A stretch of DNA of 64,000 bases from Paratrimastix pyriformis. Lineage: Eukaryota > Preaxostyla > Paratrimastigidae. This document shows, piece after piece, positions 12,901-23,700 of this stretch. Both the position numbers and the translations under genes were made by a program. Within the stretch, counting starts at the first letter, position 1, and each line of letters starts with the position of its first letter. The notes below the pieces were generated by a model, which saw nothing but the letters and a program-made list of their open reading frames with translations, was not told the origin of the DNA and ran no database searches. Where the stretch lies: positions 496,001 through 560,000 of the forward strand of contig JAPMOS010000004.1 of the NCBI GenBank assembly GCA_027972325.1, in the 5' to 3' direction.

Positions 12901-14848
12901 CAGGCCGGAGGCCGGTGGCGGCAGTGACGGTCGGGGAGGGAGCGGCGGCCAGGGGAGCCGGGGGAAGGGCGGCGGGAGACTCGAAGGAGGACGACTCGGA
13001 CAGGAAGGAAGACGAGACCGAGCCGGAGACTTGCAGGGCCGTGGCTGGGGGGACGGGCAGGCTCGGTGTTGGGGGCTGCGCTGAGGGCGGGGGCGGGGGC
13101 GCCAGAGGAGACAGCTCGCCGGCCTGGTGGGATGGAGTCAAAATGACCGCCCCGGGGTGGGACGGGGACGGAGATTCGGTAAAGACCCGTTCTTCTGCGC
13201 CTGTCGAGGCGGGTGCGGGTGCGGGTGCGGGTGCGAATGCGGGTGCGGGTGCGGGTGCGAGAGGAGTGGCGGTCGGGGGCACCGGGCCCTGCTGCTGCTG
13301 GTCGGCGACGGCCGTGGTGCGGGAGGAGCCGCTGGACCCCTGCGAGGATGGGGGTGTCGTCGTTGCGCCGCCCCCCGCGGTTCCAGAAGGAGTGGTGGTA
13401 ACGGCCGCGGAAACGGTGGTGGTGGCCACGGCTGGGGGCGTGTCCATGGGAGGCAGGGCGATGATGACCGCGTCTGATGGGCCCTGGGCGACAAGAGGGA
13501 CCGCCTCAGTCGTGCGGATGAGGAAGACATCGGGCGGCGAGGCGGTTGCGTCTTCCTGGTGGAGGTGAGGGCTGGTGGGTGTGGCTGGCTCCCCGGGCCG
13601 AGGGGACGAGGGTGTCGGAGAGATGAAGGCCGACATGGTGGGTGGGGGCCGCGATGCCGAGAAGGGGGCAGCAGCAACCCCGGGGCCACCCTGGGGCGGG
13701 GTGGCCGCCACAGGCTCTCGGGGAGGCTCCTCGGGGGTCAGGGGAGTCGAAGCTCCCAGCGAGACGTCGGGGTGGCGAGCCTCCTGCTCCACCAGGGGGA
13801 GGCCCCGCTCGGGAGTGCGTTGAGTGGGCGTGGTGGCTGATGAGTACGAGCTGCTGTAAGACGACTCCTCCGCACTGCCGCCTTCAACGAGGCCAGCAGT
13901 TGACTGCGCCAGAGGTGGGGAAGTTGGCCCTGCGCCGACCGGTTCGACACCCTCCCCGGCACCGGCCTCATCGGCCGCGATATACGAGCCGACGTAGGCC
14001 CGGGCCTGGGCGAGCTCTTCCTCGCTGGTTGCGATGTGGTCCAGCTGGCGCATGGTGGCCATAAAATGGTACAGCACGAAGCTTCTGTAGTAGTTGCGTT
14101 GCTGGAGCTCCTGATGAACACAACCGTGTGAGCCACCGACACTCCCGGGTTCCTGGGGCAGACCGGGCTCTCAGCTGGCTGGAGGTTGTGGAGCGTGTCG
14201 TATTCGGTCAGGGACGAAGAGACGGGCCCATCCGTGGAAGCTTGGTTCACCGGGGAGTCGGGGTAGAAGTCTGCGGTGATTGGGTTGCCCCTGAAAAAAA
14301 GGAATCAGGCTCGCATTCGTGAGGAGGCAGGGGGAGCGGCAGACCGCATGTCAAGAACCTCGAGAGTCTTCAACTCGGCCAGCTGTCCGGTGACCAGGGG
14401 AAGATCAGAGAGATTATTGTTGGCAACCAAAAGAACTCGGAGATGGGGCAACGTTCTGACATCCTCGAGCGAGGTGAGATGATTATTGGTGAGATCGAGA
14501 TGTAAGAGGTTGGTCCATGGAGGTGGCTGAGGAGCGAGGAAAACGTGCTCGATAATGTTCCGCGCTGCTGAGATGTGTTCTAAATTCAGACACTCCACGA
14601 GAAAGTCGAGGTGGTGAAGCTGATTATCTGTGGGACTGACATGAAAGAGCAGGCAACGAGAGTCCCGACAGACCTTCAAGCTCTATATGGAGGAGAAGCG
14701 GGAGATGGAGCCGAAAAGGCGGGTCTGGGGCGGAGATTCCGTTATGTGATAGGATCAGCCGTCTCAACGTTTGCGTCTGCGAATTTGTTGCGAGGTCATT
14801 CAAAACCCCATTCCCTCGACCGGAGAGGTCGAGTACAGAGTCGCTCAT
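917..14848 (-). CDS. Giant LRR / Ser-Pro-rich disordered / PARP-like protein
   Basis: Multi-exon gene of about 13.9 kb, roughly 4,300 residues. The N-terminus (start at 14848) has leucine-rich repeats: LDLSGRGNGVLNDLA, LLHLDLTNNHLTSLEDV, LRVLLVANNNLSDLPL. It is capped by NYYRSFVLYHFMATMRQLD (about 14095-14035), a typical LRR cap. The middle (about 14000-2000) is disordered, rich in Ser-Pro, Pro, Ala and Gly, with one coiled segment EEQARLEQRQAALLEEQLAL (about 6810-6740). The C-terminus (about 1990-990) resembles a PARP catalytic domain: RVLKIFDSYQQLTFQQ, LFFYADTVPNLGAIVSQGF, RVLLCVAKAG, then YDS, FVI and YLVEYKL. The PARP catalytic His and Glu are not where expected. The stop TAA is at 919-917. 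LRR assignment is firm; PARP is inference from pattern. It shares a 90-bp divergent promoter with eIF2B-alpha. Confidence 0.75.
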
Positions 14849-14938
14849 TCAGCTCGGAGCAAGGACGAGCGGGCTCGGTCAAATTTTTGAACCTCGACCG
14901 AGCTTCAAAGACCCTTAGGGTTATTCCACTATCTTTGA
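14849..14938. promoter_or_regulatory. Divergent promoter, LRR/PARP-like and eIF2B-alpha
   Basis: Only 90 bp separate the two start codons. It holds an inverted repeat, GCTCGGTC at 14873-14880 and GACCGAGC at 14896-14903, enclosing an AT-rich core AAATTTTTGA (14881-14890) in an otherwise GC-rich setting. No canonical TATA box is seen. Confidence 0.5.
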
Positions 14939-16307
14939 ATGGCAGCCTCAACCGAGTTTGCCGGGCTCGTCGAGGAATTTAATAAGCTCATTTCTCCCCC
15001 CATGGAGACTCCGTACGCAGTTGCGGCTGTGAAAGTTTTGAGCGATCTTGTCCGAACGAGCGATGGTCTGCGAAATGTGTCGTCCACTCTTCTCATCTGT
15101 CTGGGAAGCCACCACTGTGATGGAGCTTCAGCTTCAGTTGAAGCAAGCGATCGAGGTGCTCACAAAACAAGTCTCCGAGATCTCTGTGCGATCTGGCTGC
15201 GAAATTTTTATGGTGAACTTGTCTCGCCCCTCCCACGATCGTTCAGTCTGTGTGCATGTGCCCCTTTTGATTTTAATTCCGTCTTTCTTCACGATGTTCC
15301 AGGATTTTGCTTCTTGGAAGCAGAGGATGATCATGATGGGCGAGGCCTTTGCCAACTCCACTCGCTCTTTTCGCGATCGGATCGCCCAACACACCGAACG
15401 GTTCTTCCGTGATGGCTTGGTCTGTCTCGTCTTGCTTGATGGGCTGTCCGATCAACCTCCCTCCCCCCATCCAGACCGTGCTGACCCACAGCTACTCCCG
15501 GGTCGTCATGAACTGCCTGCTCCATGCCTCTCGGCACTATCACCTCAACATCATCGTTTGTGAAGCACGTCCGGCCTCTGGTACAGATATCACCCCGGGG
15601 TCTGCTACCTTCCCTCCTCCGGCGCCAACATGCGTTGTTTCGGATGCCCAGGATGCGGACCGCCCGCGAGCTTGCCGAGCATGGGATCCCAGTCACGGTT
15701 GTGCCAGATGTGGGCGTGGGGGCCATCATCTCCCAAGTGGACATGATTCTCGTGGGGGCAGCGGCCGTGGTCGAGAGCGGCGGCGTCGTGAACCGGGTCC
15801 GCTCTTCCACCCCCGTTCGGCTCCCACTCGCTCTCGTCGCCTGATCATCACCATGATCATCACTGCCATCACTCCGTCGTGTATTGATAGCTGGGGACCT
15901 TCCAGCTGGCCGTGGTTGCCAAGGAGTTCAAGAAGCCCTTCTACTGCGCGGCCGAGAGCTACAAGTTCACCCGGCTCTACCCGCTGACCCAGTCCGACTT
16001 GGAGATGCAGACCCAGATCGCCCAGCTGCCCGTCCCCAACGAGCTGGCCCGGGCCGATGGGCTCATCAAGGTCCGCAGTGCCGCCCAGCAGCAGCCCGGC
16101 CCCGATCCGTCGCCACCATCCCTCACCCCTCCGCCCCGCGTTCATTGCTTTCTTCGTCGTCGTCCCGTGTCCTGTGCGTGACGATAGTACGCGGCTCCCA
16201 TCCTGGACTACACGCCCCCGGCCTACATTACCCTGCTCTTCACAGACCTGGGCATCCTCACCCCGTCGGCCGTCTCGGACGAGCTCATCAAGCTCTACCA
16301 CGAATGA
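14939..16307 (+). CDS. EIF2B1: Translation initiation factor eIF2B subunit alpha
   Basis: Regulatory alpha subunit of the eIF2B guanine-nucleotide exchange factor, which recycles eIF2 in the cytosol and senses eIF2 phosphorylation (family knowledge). Seen: [18 protein letters not shown] start; an N-terminal helical part ending in [18 protein letters not shown] (about 15335-15390); then [17 protein letters not shown] (about 15480-15535), [19 protein letters not shown] (about 15683-15740), [16 protein letters not shown] (about 15750-15797), [18 protein letters not shown] (about 15933-15985), and the diagnostic end [20 protein letters not shown] (about 16230-16290). Stop TGA 16305-16307. At least six short introns, donors mostly GTCTG/GTCCG. 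Order and spacing follow the human protein closely. It overlaps no neighbour and converges on the MFS gene. Confidence 0.95.
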
Positions 16308-16642
16308 CCGCCCTCCCCCTCCCCCCCTTCCGTCTCGCCCGCGTCCGCGGGTGCGGGCGCTCTCACTGGCCACCCACCTCACCGACGTGGCCTTGTTCGT
16401 GCTGCGCGCCCCGGTGAAAGCCACATTTCGAGCGCCGAGCATCCCGGCGTCTCCATGTCCTGGCGATCCGCCCTTGTTCGTCAAAAGCGGCAGTGTCGTT
16501 CTTTGTGCGCAATGGTGGATGGTGATGGTGGCATTGGGGAGGGGAGGGGAGGGGAGGGGGGAGGGAAGGGGAGGGGGGAGAGGGAGGGGGTAAAACAACA
16601 CATCGGAACGAGAAAAACACGAAAACGCAACACCTAGCGGCG
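16308..16642. other. Intergenic space between convergent genes
   Basis: 335 bp between the eIF2B-alpha stop and the MFS stop. No gene is supported. It contains a purine-rich GGGGA repeat at about 16538-16590 and some A-rich sequence at about 16592-16630. Confidence 0.6.
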
Positions 16643-18411
16643 TCACATCGGGGGTTCGAGGGCACCCCCCGGGGGAAGGACATTGGCAGCCGCATCGCAC
16701 CTGCCGCTGCACGAATGCTGTGGATGCTGGGGGTGGGGGCGGGCCGCCGGGAAGAGCGGAACAAGCCGCCTGAGGGCGCCCAACGGGTGCCACTTCTGGC
16801 CTGGGACAAAGGCAGCCCCGCACAAAGCCACCAGGGCCGCCAGCCACAGTCCGTGCCGCCCGTCGTACGGGTAGACGCAGCGAACAGACAGGAAGAGGGC
16901 CCCGACTGCCTGCCCCAGGGACGTCGCCGCCTGGCACAGCCGATTGACCTGGGACGTGAGGTGCCCCGTCTGCAGGCTCGCCAGGATGGACCCCACGAGG
17001 GGGTCAGTGCACCCTTGGAGGAAGCCCACCGCCAGCAGAAGGCCCATGAAGCTCGCCATGTCCAGCTTGAAGCGCGCCCACCCCGCGACCCCCAGCACGG
17101 CCGCCCAACCCAAGAAGACCCAAAGGAGCAGCACAGCGGGGCTCTCGTCTGGGTACATCATCATGGGGCTGCCGACCGGATCAAGGGAAGCTGGCTGCTG
17201 CTGCTGCGTGGGGGGAGCGCCCGCTTCAGGAGCTTGCATGCCCTGTGGGATTGGCGCTGCGACCGTGGCAGGGGCTGTGCCCGGTGGAGCAGCCAGATGT
17301 GCCGGCCGATCGGCGGGGCGAGCAAAGAGCTGTGCCATCTTGGGCAAGACACGCAGGGACAACGCGCCACCAAGAGCCATGGCAGCCATGGCCCATCCCC
17401 AGGGTATGGCAGTCTCAGAGGCCAGCAGGCCGCCACTTCCCCCGGGGAGAAGAAGCGGAAGCACAGCCATGACACAGCCCGCTGCTGCTCCTTGGGCGAC
17501 CAGAGCCAGCAAGAGGGCATAAATGGATGTCCCGCGTGAGGAGAAGAGCACCGCAGAGAGGGGCAGCGCTTTCGGTGGCATGCGTGGTGGGGGGGTGGGC
17601 CGGAAGACATGCGGGGGAAGGAAGGCCGGCCAGGTTAAAGAGTACCCAAACGCAAACACATCCAGGGCAGCTGAGACCCAGAGCATCGGTGACATACCGC
17701 TCCTGGAGACAAGCAGCCCACCAAGCAATGACCCCGCCACAGAGACGGTTGCCAAAGCCTCGGCCATACTGGCCATGATGGGGCGGCTAGGATGAGGCAG
17801 GGAGAATAGTGGCACTCCGAAAATGTGACAACAGACAGCGAACGGTCACGAGGAGTGGATACGAACAAAAGCGGATTCATCTGGCGTGTCCCGGCCAGAA
17901 TAATGCCACCCAAAAACCGTAAAATCAAGAAGAATGCGAAAGAATCTGCGACTTGCCCAAGAGCCGTGCAAATTCCGTCGAGGAGGAGGGAAGCGGAGAT
18001 AACGAAGGGCAGTGCAATACGCCGGGTCAGGGGATCGACGAGATAGCTTCCGGCCCAAAATCCCACTTGTTGAAATGAGAGAATGATGAAGACCCAGAGA
18101 CACAGACATACTGGCGCAATAATCGCAGCGCCGAATAGTCTCGGGCTGTGAACATTGAATGACTCTTGAATGAAGAGGGGAACTGCAGTTTGGAAAATGC
18201 TGCCTCCCAAAGCCTGCATAGATCCAACCAGGAGCACCGGAAAGTGCGCACCGAACAGGGTTGTGAGGATGCCCTTCACCTGCTCCATCAATGACCTGCC
18301 CGCTGCTGGTGTCGACTCGCCCCCTGAATGCGGCGCTTTTCCTGGACCGACGAGACCCCAGAAACTTTCTAGTTCCAACAATGTCGCATCATTGTGGCTT
18401 TCATTCTTCAT
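16643..18411 (-). CDS. Major facilitator superfamily-type transporter
   Basis: Polytopic membrane protein, most likely an MFS permease; substrate unknown. It starts at 18411 (MKNESHNDATLLELESFWG), with a soluble N-terminus, then hydrophobic segments such as VLLVGSMQALGGSIFQTAVP, AAIIAPVCLCLWVFIILSF and LILRFLGGIILAGTRQM. After one intron near 17880-17780 (donor GTTCGT) come ALATVSVAGSLLGGLLVSRSG, SIYALLLALVAQGAAAGCV, VLLLWVFLGWAAVLGVAGWA, FMGLLLAVGFLQGCTDPLVG and LWLAALVALCGAAFVPGQK. That makes about 12 spans with a Pro/Gln-rich cytoplasmic loop (about 17330-17150) in the middle, consistent with a 6+6 layout. The C-terminal tail is soluble and ends at TGA 16645-16643. It is divergent from FdhD. 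Confidence 0.65.
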
Positions 18412-18783
18412 CCTTCATCCAACTTCACCCCCTGAACTACTGAACCATCTGATCTGACTCTGAGGAGCTCTAAAATGCCATCTTGCCTTCTTGTCCGGGG
18501 AACTCGTTCTTGAATCAATTCCCTCCGAGGGTGCTCGTCCGCGCCATCTTTCACACCGTCATCTCGTGGCCTGACGAATGTGAGATTGTTTGTTGGATCC
18601 AGTTGTTTCAAATTCAAGGCATTCGAGAATATTCTATTGGGGTGCGCGAACACGAGAACGCGACTGCTGACTAACACGAGAAAGAAGACTGAGAACGCGG
18701 CAATTTTGTTTGTAATCTATTTATCCAGCAGTTCTTCAGACTAGTATTTTTCTCCAAAAATTTGGCACTACTCCAATTAGTCG
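18412..18783. promoter_or_regulatory. Intergenic and promoter region, MFS and FdhD-like
   Basis: 372 bp between divergent start codons, clearly more AT-rich than the genes. It contains the element CAAAAATTTGG (18755-18765), close to the inverse of the AT core in the 14849-14938 promoter. No gene is seen in it. Confidence 0.45.
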
Positions 18784-20044
18784 ATGGACGATTGTCCTCC
18801 GACACCAGTCCCAACACCAGAGACCCAAAATAGAGAATCCATATCACAGACGATTTTAACTGTCGGTGCTCGCCGTTTTATCCACGTTTTCAACCATGAA
18901 GGACGAATGGTCGAGTGTACTGAAGAGGACGTAACTGACCGAGTCATCGCGGAACAAGCTGTGCTATTAGATGTGGTCAGTAGTATATTTCACAACCACG
19001 CTAACGCACACGAAGGTGGACGTTGACCGGGAGTGTCCCCCAGATTCCCTCTCCTACAACCCAGCCGACGTTGTCAAGAGTTACGTGCTGATGTGTTCTC
19101 CAGCCAAAATCCCAGAATTATGTGCCGGATTCGCACTGACAGAGGGGCTCATCACCTCTGCGGACCTGCGCTCTGTGGAGGTTCTTCCGATCCCGGCCAG
19201 CGTGACCCTTGGGGGAATAATGCCCGTCCCTTCTCCGCACGCCGTGCTGTACCGCATCCGAAAAGAGGCTCCAGCAGCGCCTCTTTCACGAGAACGCGTC
19301 TACACCAGCGGGAAGCTGGTGCCGCCGGTTGAGGCGACACCGAGCCCTGCCCTCACCCCATGCCCGGTCACAGCCACCATCCCACAGAGCGCACTGCATC
19401 TCCTCCAAGCCACCCTCAATGCCCATCAGTACATTTTCAAGGAGACAGGAGGTCTGAAATCATTATACCGCCCGGCTGCTCCACGCATCGCTTCTCCCCT
19501 CCCCCAGGGGCGCATGCCGTGGCCCTCTTCCGCTATCGCCCACCCGTGGCGGGAGGACCGGCGACCGTGGGGTTTCTCTGCCATTTCGAAGACGTGGGCC
19601 GTCACAACGCCCTCGAGAAGTGCGTTGGGCATCTGCTCCTCCAGGGCAGCCTCGACCCCCCGGCCACCGACACCTCCAGGGCCTGCCCCCTCTTTGCTGC
19701 CTGCTCGGGGCGGGTCTGTCCCGAGGGTGATGATCCCCAGAAACTCACCCTCATTTCGGCTTCAGGTCTCCTCGGAGATGCTGGTCCTGTGCGCCCGCGC
19801 AGGGATCGCCCTGCTTTGCTCGCCAGCGGCGCCCACATCGCTGGCCATCCGACTGGCGGAGCGCCTCGGGATCACCCTGTGCTGCTTCGTCCGCGAGCGG
19901 GAGCTGCGCGAGGGGCGCGGCCGCGAGCAACAGGCGACAGTGTTCGCCGTCCCCCAGCGTGTCTGCTCCGACGGGCCTCAGACGGCGGTTGCCCCCCGGC
20001 GGCGGACCCCGACACCACCCAAAGGCAAGGGAAGGCGGATGTAA
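18784..20044 (+). CDS. fdhD: FdhD/NarQ-like formate dehydrogenase accessory protein
   Basis: In bacteria FdhD passes sulfur from IscS to the Mo/W-bis-MGD cofactor of formate dehydrogenase (family knowledge). Four exons: 18784 to about 18975, about 19015-19451, 19508-19713 and 19766-20044. Seen: AGFALTEGLITSADLRSVEV (from about 19125), HQYIFKETGG spliced to AHAVALFRY, CHFEDVGRHNALEKCVGHLL (about 19580-19638), and CSGR spliced to VSSEMLVLCARAGIALLC followed by APTSLAIRLAERLGITL. These are the signature blocks of the family in order. The protein is about 370 residues, longer than bacterial ones, with a basic Pro-rich tail ending GKGRRM. The CxxC sulfur-transfer motif expected before the DVGRHN block is absent: the aligned stretch reads RERVYTSGKL. 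The role is therefore uncertain. Possible ancient transfer from bacteria (inference). Confidence 0.9.
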
Positions 20045-20224
20045 CCCCGGATTCATGCTCCCCGGGGGTCCGAGCGTACTCGTTTTCTCCTTCGGCTTGT
20101 TGAATGTCCCGCCTCCGTGTTCGCCTCGTGTGCGCGTGCGTTCGTGGGGGCTTTCTGCTCATCTCTCCCCTCTTTTCACATCGGTCGGGTCTGGAGGATG
20201 CGTTCCGGTGACGGCGGCTTTTTT

Positions 20225-20696
20225 TTAGGAGGAAAGTCGGATTGTAAAGCATGTTGTCCGGGCGGGCATTGAGAACCGAGGTGCTCGCCAGCCGGGGACC
20301 AACCCATCGCATCTGATCCGAGTCGGGCCCGGGGCGGGGGAAGAGGCCATCGGGCAGGGGAGGAGAGGCCGGTGGATCGTACTTACATCGGCCGGCTGAA
20401 TGACGGACTCGCAGGCTGCGGAGGGACGCAGAATGTGCGTGTTTATGCATGAGACTGGGAGTGGGGGAAGTGGGGAAGTGGGGGAGGGTGGGGAGTGGGT
20501 AAGCATGGCACAGGAGCAGACGTTGGACCCCAGCGGAGGCCTGGGCGTGAGGGGGGATCCTATTGAGGACGGTGACATCGGGATCGGGGACCCCATCATC
20601 GGGGACCCCATCGGGGACCCCATCGGGGACGGGAACTGCGGCATCATGGCAAATGCAGTCGCCTGTGCGGCCTGGGCCTGGGCCTGGGCGACCTGG

Positions 20697-20743
<47 letters not shown>

Positions 20744-23700
20744 GGTTCGATCCTGGGGCAGGACAGGCAAAGGTGAGGGCAAGAAATGCGCCTCCAGGGT
20801 ACCGGCCGCTGCGGCACGGGGAGGAGGAGCAGGGCAGCCACCCAGACCTCGCTTTGCTGCTGCAACAGTTTTGCCCTGCGGGCAAAGCTGTTCGCATCGG
20901 CCGATGACAAGCTGCTCCGCTCCCGGTGAAGCATCGTGGGGGCCGCGTCCCGTGCCTGGATGGCCTCGCCCAGCCGGGCCTGCAAGGCGCTCTCCAAACG
21001 AGCAATTTCGGCGGAGGCCTTGGCGCTCCGGCAGTCCATCTCAACCTTCAGCTGCGCCCGGGCCCTCTCCAACTCCATGATGCTCGCCCGCGAGGCCGCA
21101 TCGGCGTTGTTGAGCCGCTCGTTCTCGGCCAGGATCCGCCGCAGAAGCTCTGCGTTCTCGCGGATCTTCGCGGCCTCGGCCTCCGCGAGGGCCCGTTCGG
21201 CCGCACGGCACCGGCTCTCCAGCTGGCTGTTTTCGGCCTGCAACCGTTCCTGTGCGGCGCCCGCATCGCGCATGCGGGCCTCCAGGGTCGCAGTCTGTTT
21301 GGCGTTGTTCGCGGTGAGCATGTTCAGCTGGTCCTGGGCGGCCATCCGGCCGGCGGCTTCCCCCCTGAGGCGGCCCTCCATGGTGGTGGCCGTCTCGGCC
21401 ATGCGGATCTCCGCGGCCGCGCGGGCCTGGTCGGCCTGCTGCAGACGAGCCTCAAGGGCCGCAACCCGGGCGGCACCCTCGGCGACGAGGCGACGCTTCT
21501 CCTCCTCGGACTGGCTGGCGCATGCCTCCAGACGGCCATGGGTCTCGGCCAGCGCCTTCCGGAGCCTGTCCATCTCCCCAGCGGTCTGGTCGGGGGTCAA
21601 GGAGGGACCAAATGGACGAGGCATCCCAGACCTGAACGCCGAGCTCTTGGGCCTGCGCTTCCCGGGCGCGGGCCTCCTCGATCTGAGTAGTGGCGGCGGC
21701 CAGGCGGCCCGTGAGGGTCGCCACCTGGGCAGCGTTGTCCTCGACCAGACGGCGCCTCTCGGTTTGCAGTGCCTCGAGGTCTCGCTCGGCCTTCTGCAGG
21801 CGCTCGGCGTCACGGCGGCCTGCCTCGGCAAGGCGGGTCTGCTCATTCTCGAGCCCCCGGCGAGCCTGGTCGGCTTGCTGCAGGCGGTCCGTCAAGGCGG
21901 CAACCTGGGCTGCGCTGCTCGCGACAAGGCGCTCCTTGGCGGCCTGCAGCTCGGCGACGAGGCGACGCTTCTCCTCCTCGGACTGCCTGGCGCATGCCTC
22001 CAGACGGCCGTGGGTCTCGGCCAGCGCCTTCCGGAGCCTGTCCATCTCCCCAGCGGTCTGGTCGGGGGTCAATGAGATCGGGTGGACGAGGCGTCCCAGA
22101 CCTGAACGCCGAGCCCTTGGGCCTGTGCTTCCCGGGCGCGGGCCTCCTCGATCTGAGTCGCGGCGGCGGCCAGGCGGCCCGTGAGGGTCTCCACCTCGGC
22201 CCGGGACTCTCGCTGTTTCTGCGCAGCCTGTTCGGCCTCTTGGCGGCCGAGCTCCACGAGCCGCGCCTTCTCGGCCTCCGCGCCCCCTCGGGCCGCGTCG
22301 AGCTCCTGGCAGCGGGCCGTCAGCTCGGCCACCCGGGCCGCGCCGCTCTCGGCCAGTCGGATCTGCTCTGCCAGACGGGCCTCCAGGAAGGCGGTTCGTT
22401 TGGCGGTGCTCTCGCCGAGACGGGCGAGCTGGTCCCGCAGAGCGTCCCGATCTGCGGCGAGGTCCTTGAGGCGGCCCTCCAGGGAGCTGGTCATGCGGCC
22501 CTGTTCGGCCTCCGCGGAGGCACGGGTCTGCTGCAGGCGGGCCTCCAGAGCCGCCACCTGGGCAGCGTTGCCCTCGACCAGACGGCGCCTCTCGGTTTGC
22601 AGTGCCTCGAGGTCTCGCTCGGCCTTCTGCAGGCGCTCGGCGTCACGGCGGCCCGCCTCGGCAAGGCGGGTCTGCTCATTCTCGAGCCCTCGGCGAGCCT
22701 GGTCGGCCTGTCGAAGGCGGTCCGTCAAAGCGGCAACCTGGGCTGCGCTGCTCGCGACGAGGCGCTCCTTGGCGGCCTGCAGCTCCGCGTGGGCCGCGGT
22801 CACAGTCGCCAGACGGGCCTCAGCCGCGGCCTGGGAGGCCCGCAGGTTGTCCATCTCGGCCTTGAGGCGGGCTCGGGCCTGTTCCGCCTCATCGACTCGC
22901 GTTTGGAGGGTCTCCCGTGCGCGGGCGGCCCCCTCGGCACGTAAATCGGCGGCGGCAAGTTGGGCGGCCGAGTCCTGGGCGAGCCGTGCCTTCTCTGTCT
23001 CCAAGCGGGCCAGCCTGTCCACGGCCTGGTCCTTCTCGGCCGCCAGGGCCTCCCGCGCCCGGGTGGTCTCCTTCAGGCGGCCCTCCAGGTCAGCGACCCG
23101 GGCATGGCTGCTCTCGGTGATGTGACCCAGCTCAGCCCGCAGCCTGTCCTGGGTCCCCTCGGCCTTCCGTAGGCGGGCCTCGAGCTCTGCGGCCTCGGCC
23201 GCAGCGGCCCCGGCACTCTCGACGAGCCTGGCTTTGACTGCGTCGCGCGCAGCGGTGACCTCGCGGAGCCGGTCCTCGAGCTGATCGGCCGCCTGGACGC
23301 GGGCCTCGAGTGCCGCCTGGGCCTCCCGCAGGGCCGCCTGCTTGGCACGCTGGGCGGCGAGCTCCTCGGCCAGGGTCTGCTTCTGCCCCTCCATCTCGGC
23401 GACCCGCGCGCTGGCCGCCTCGAGGAGCTGGTGTGTCTGGGTGGCGTCGGCCAGGGCCTGGTCGCACCGCCGGGTGGCCTCCGCGAGGGCTTTGTTGTCG
23501 CGCTCGGCCTGCGCGGCGGTCTCGGCCAAGGCCTGGCCGGTATCGCATGGGTGCGTGGGGAGGTGGGGAGGGTGGGTGGGGAGGGTGGGTGGGGAGGGGG
23601 GTGAGGAGTGAGTGAGTGGGTGAGTGAGTGGGTGAGTGAGTGGGTGGTGGGTGGTGGGTGGTGGGTGGTGGGTGGTGGGTGGTGGTGGTGGGGTGGGGGT

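Noticed and set aside
18784-20044. Bacterial contamination as the source of the FdhD-like gene
   Set aside because: It has three spliceosomal introns with the same GTCTG donors as neighbouring eukaryotic genes and lies within a continuous eukaryotic contig.
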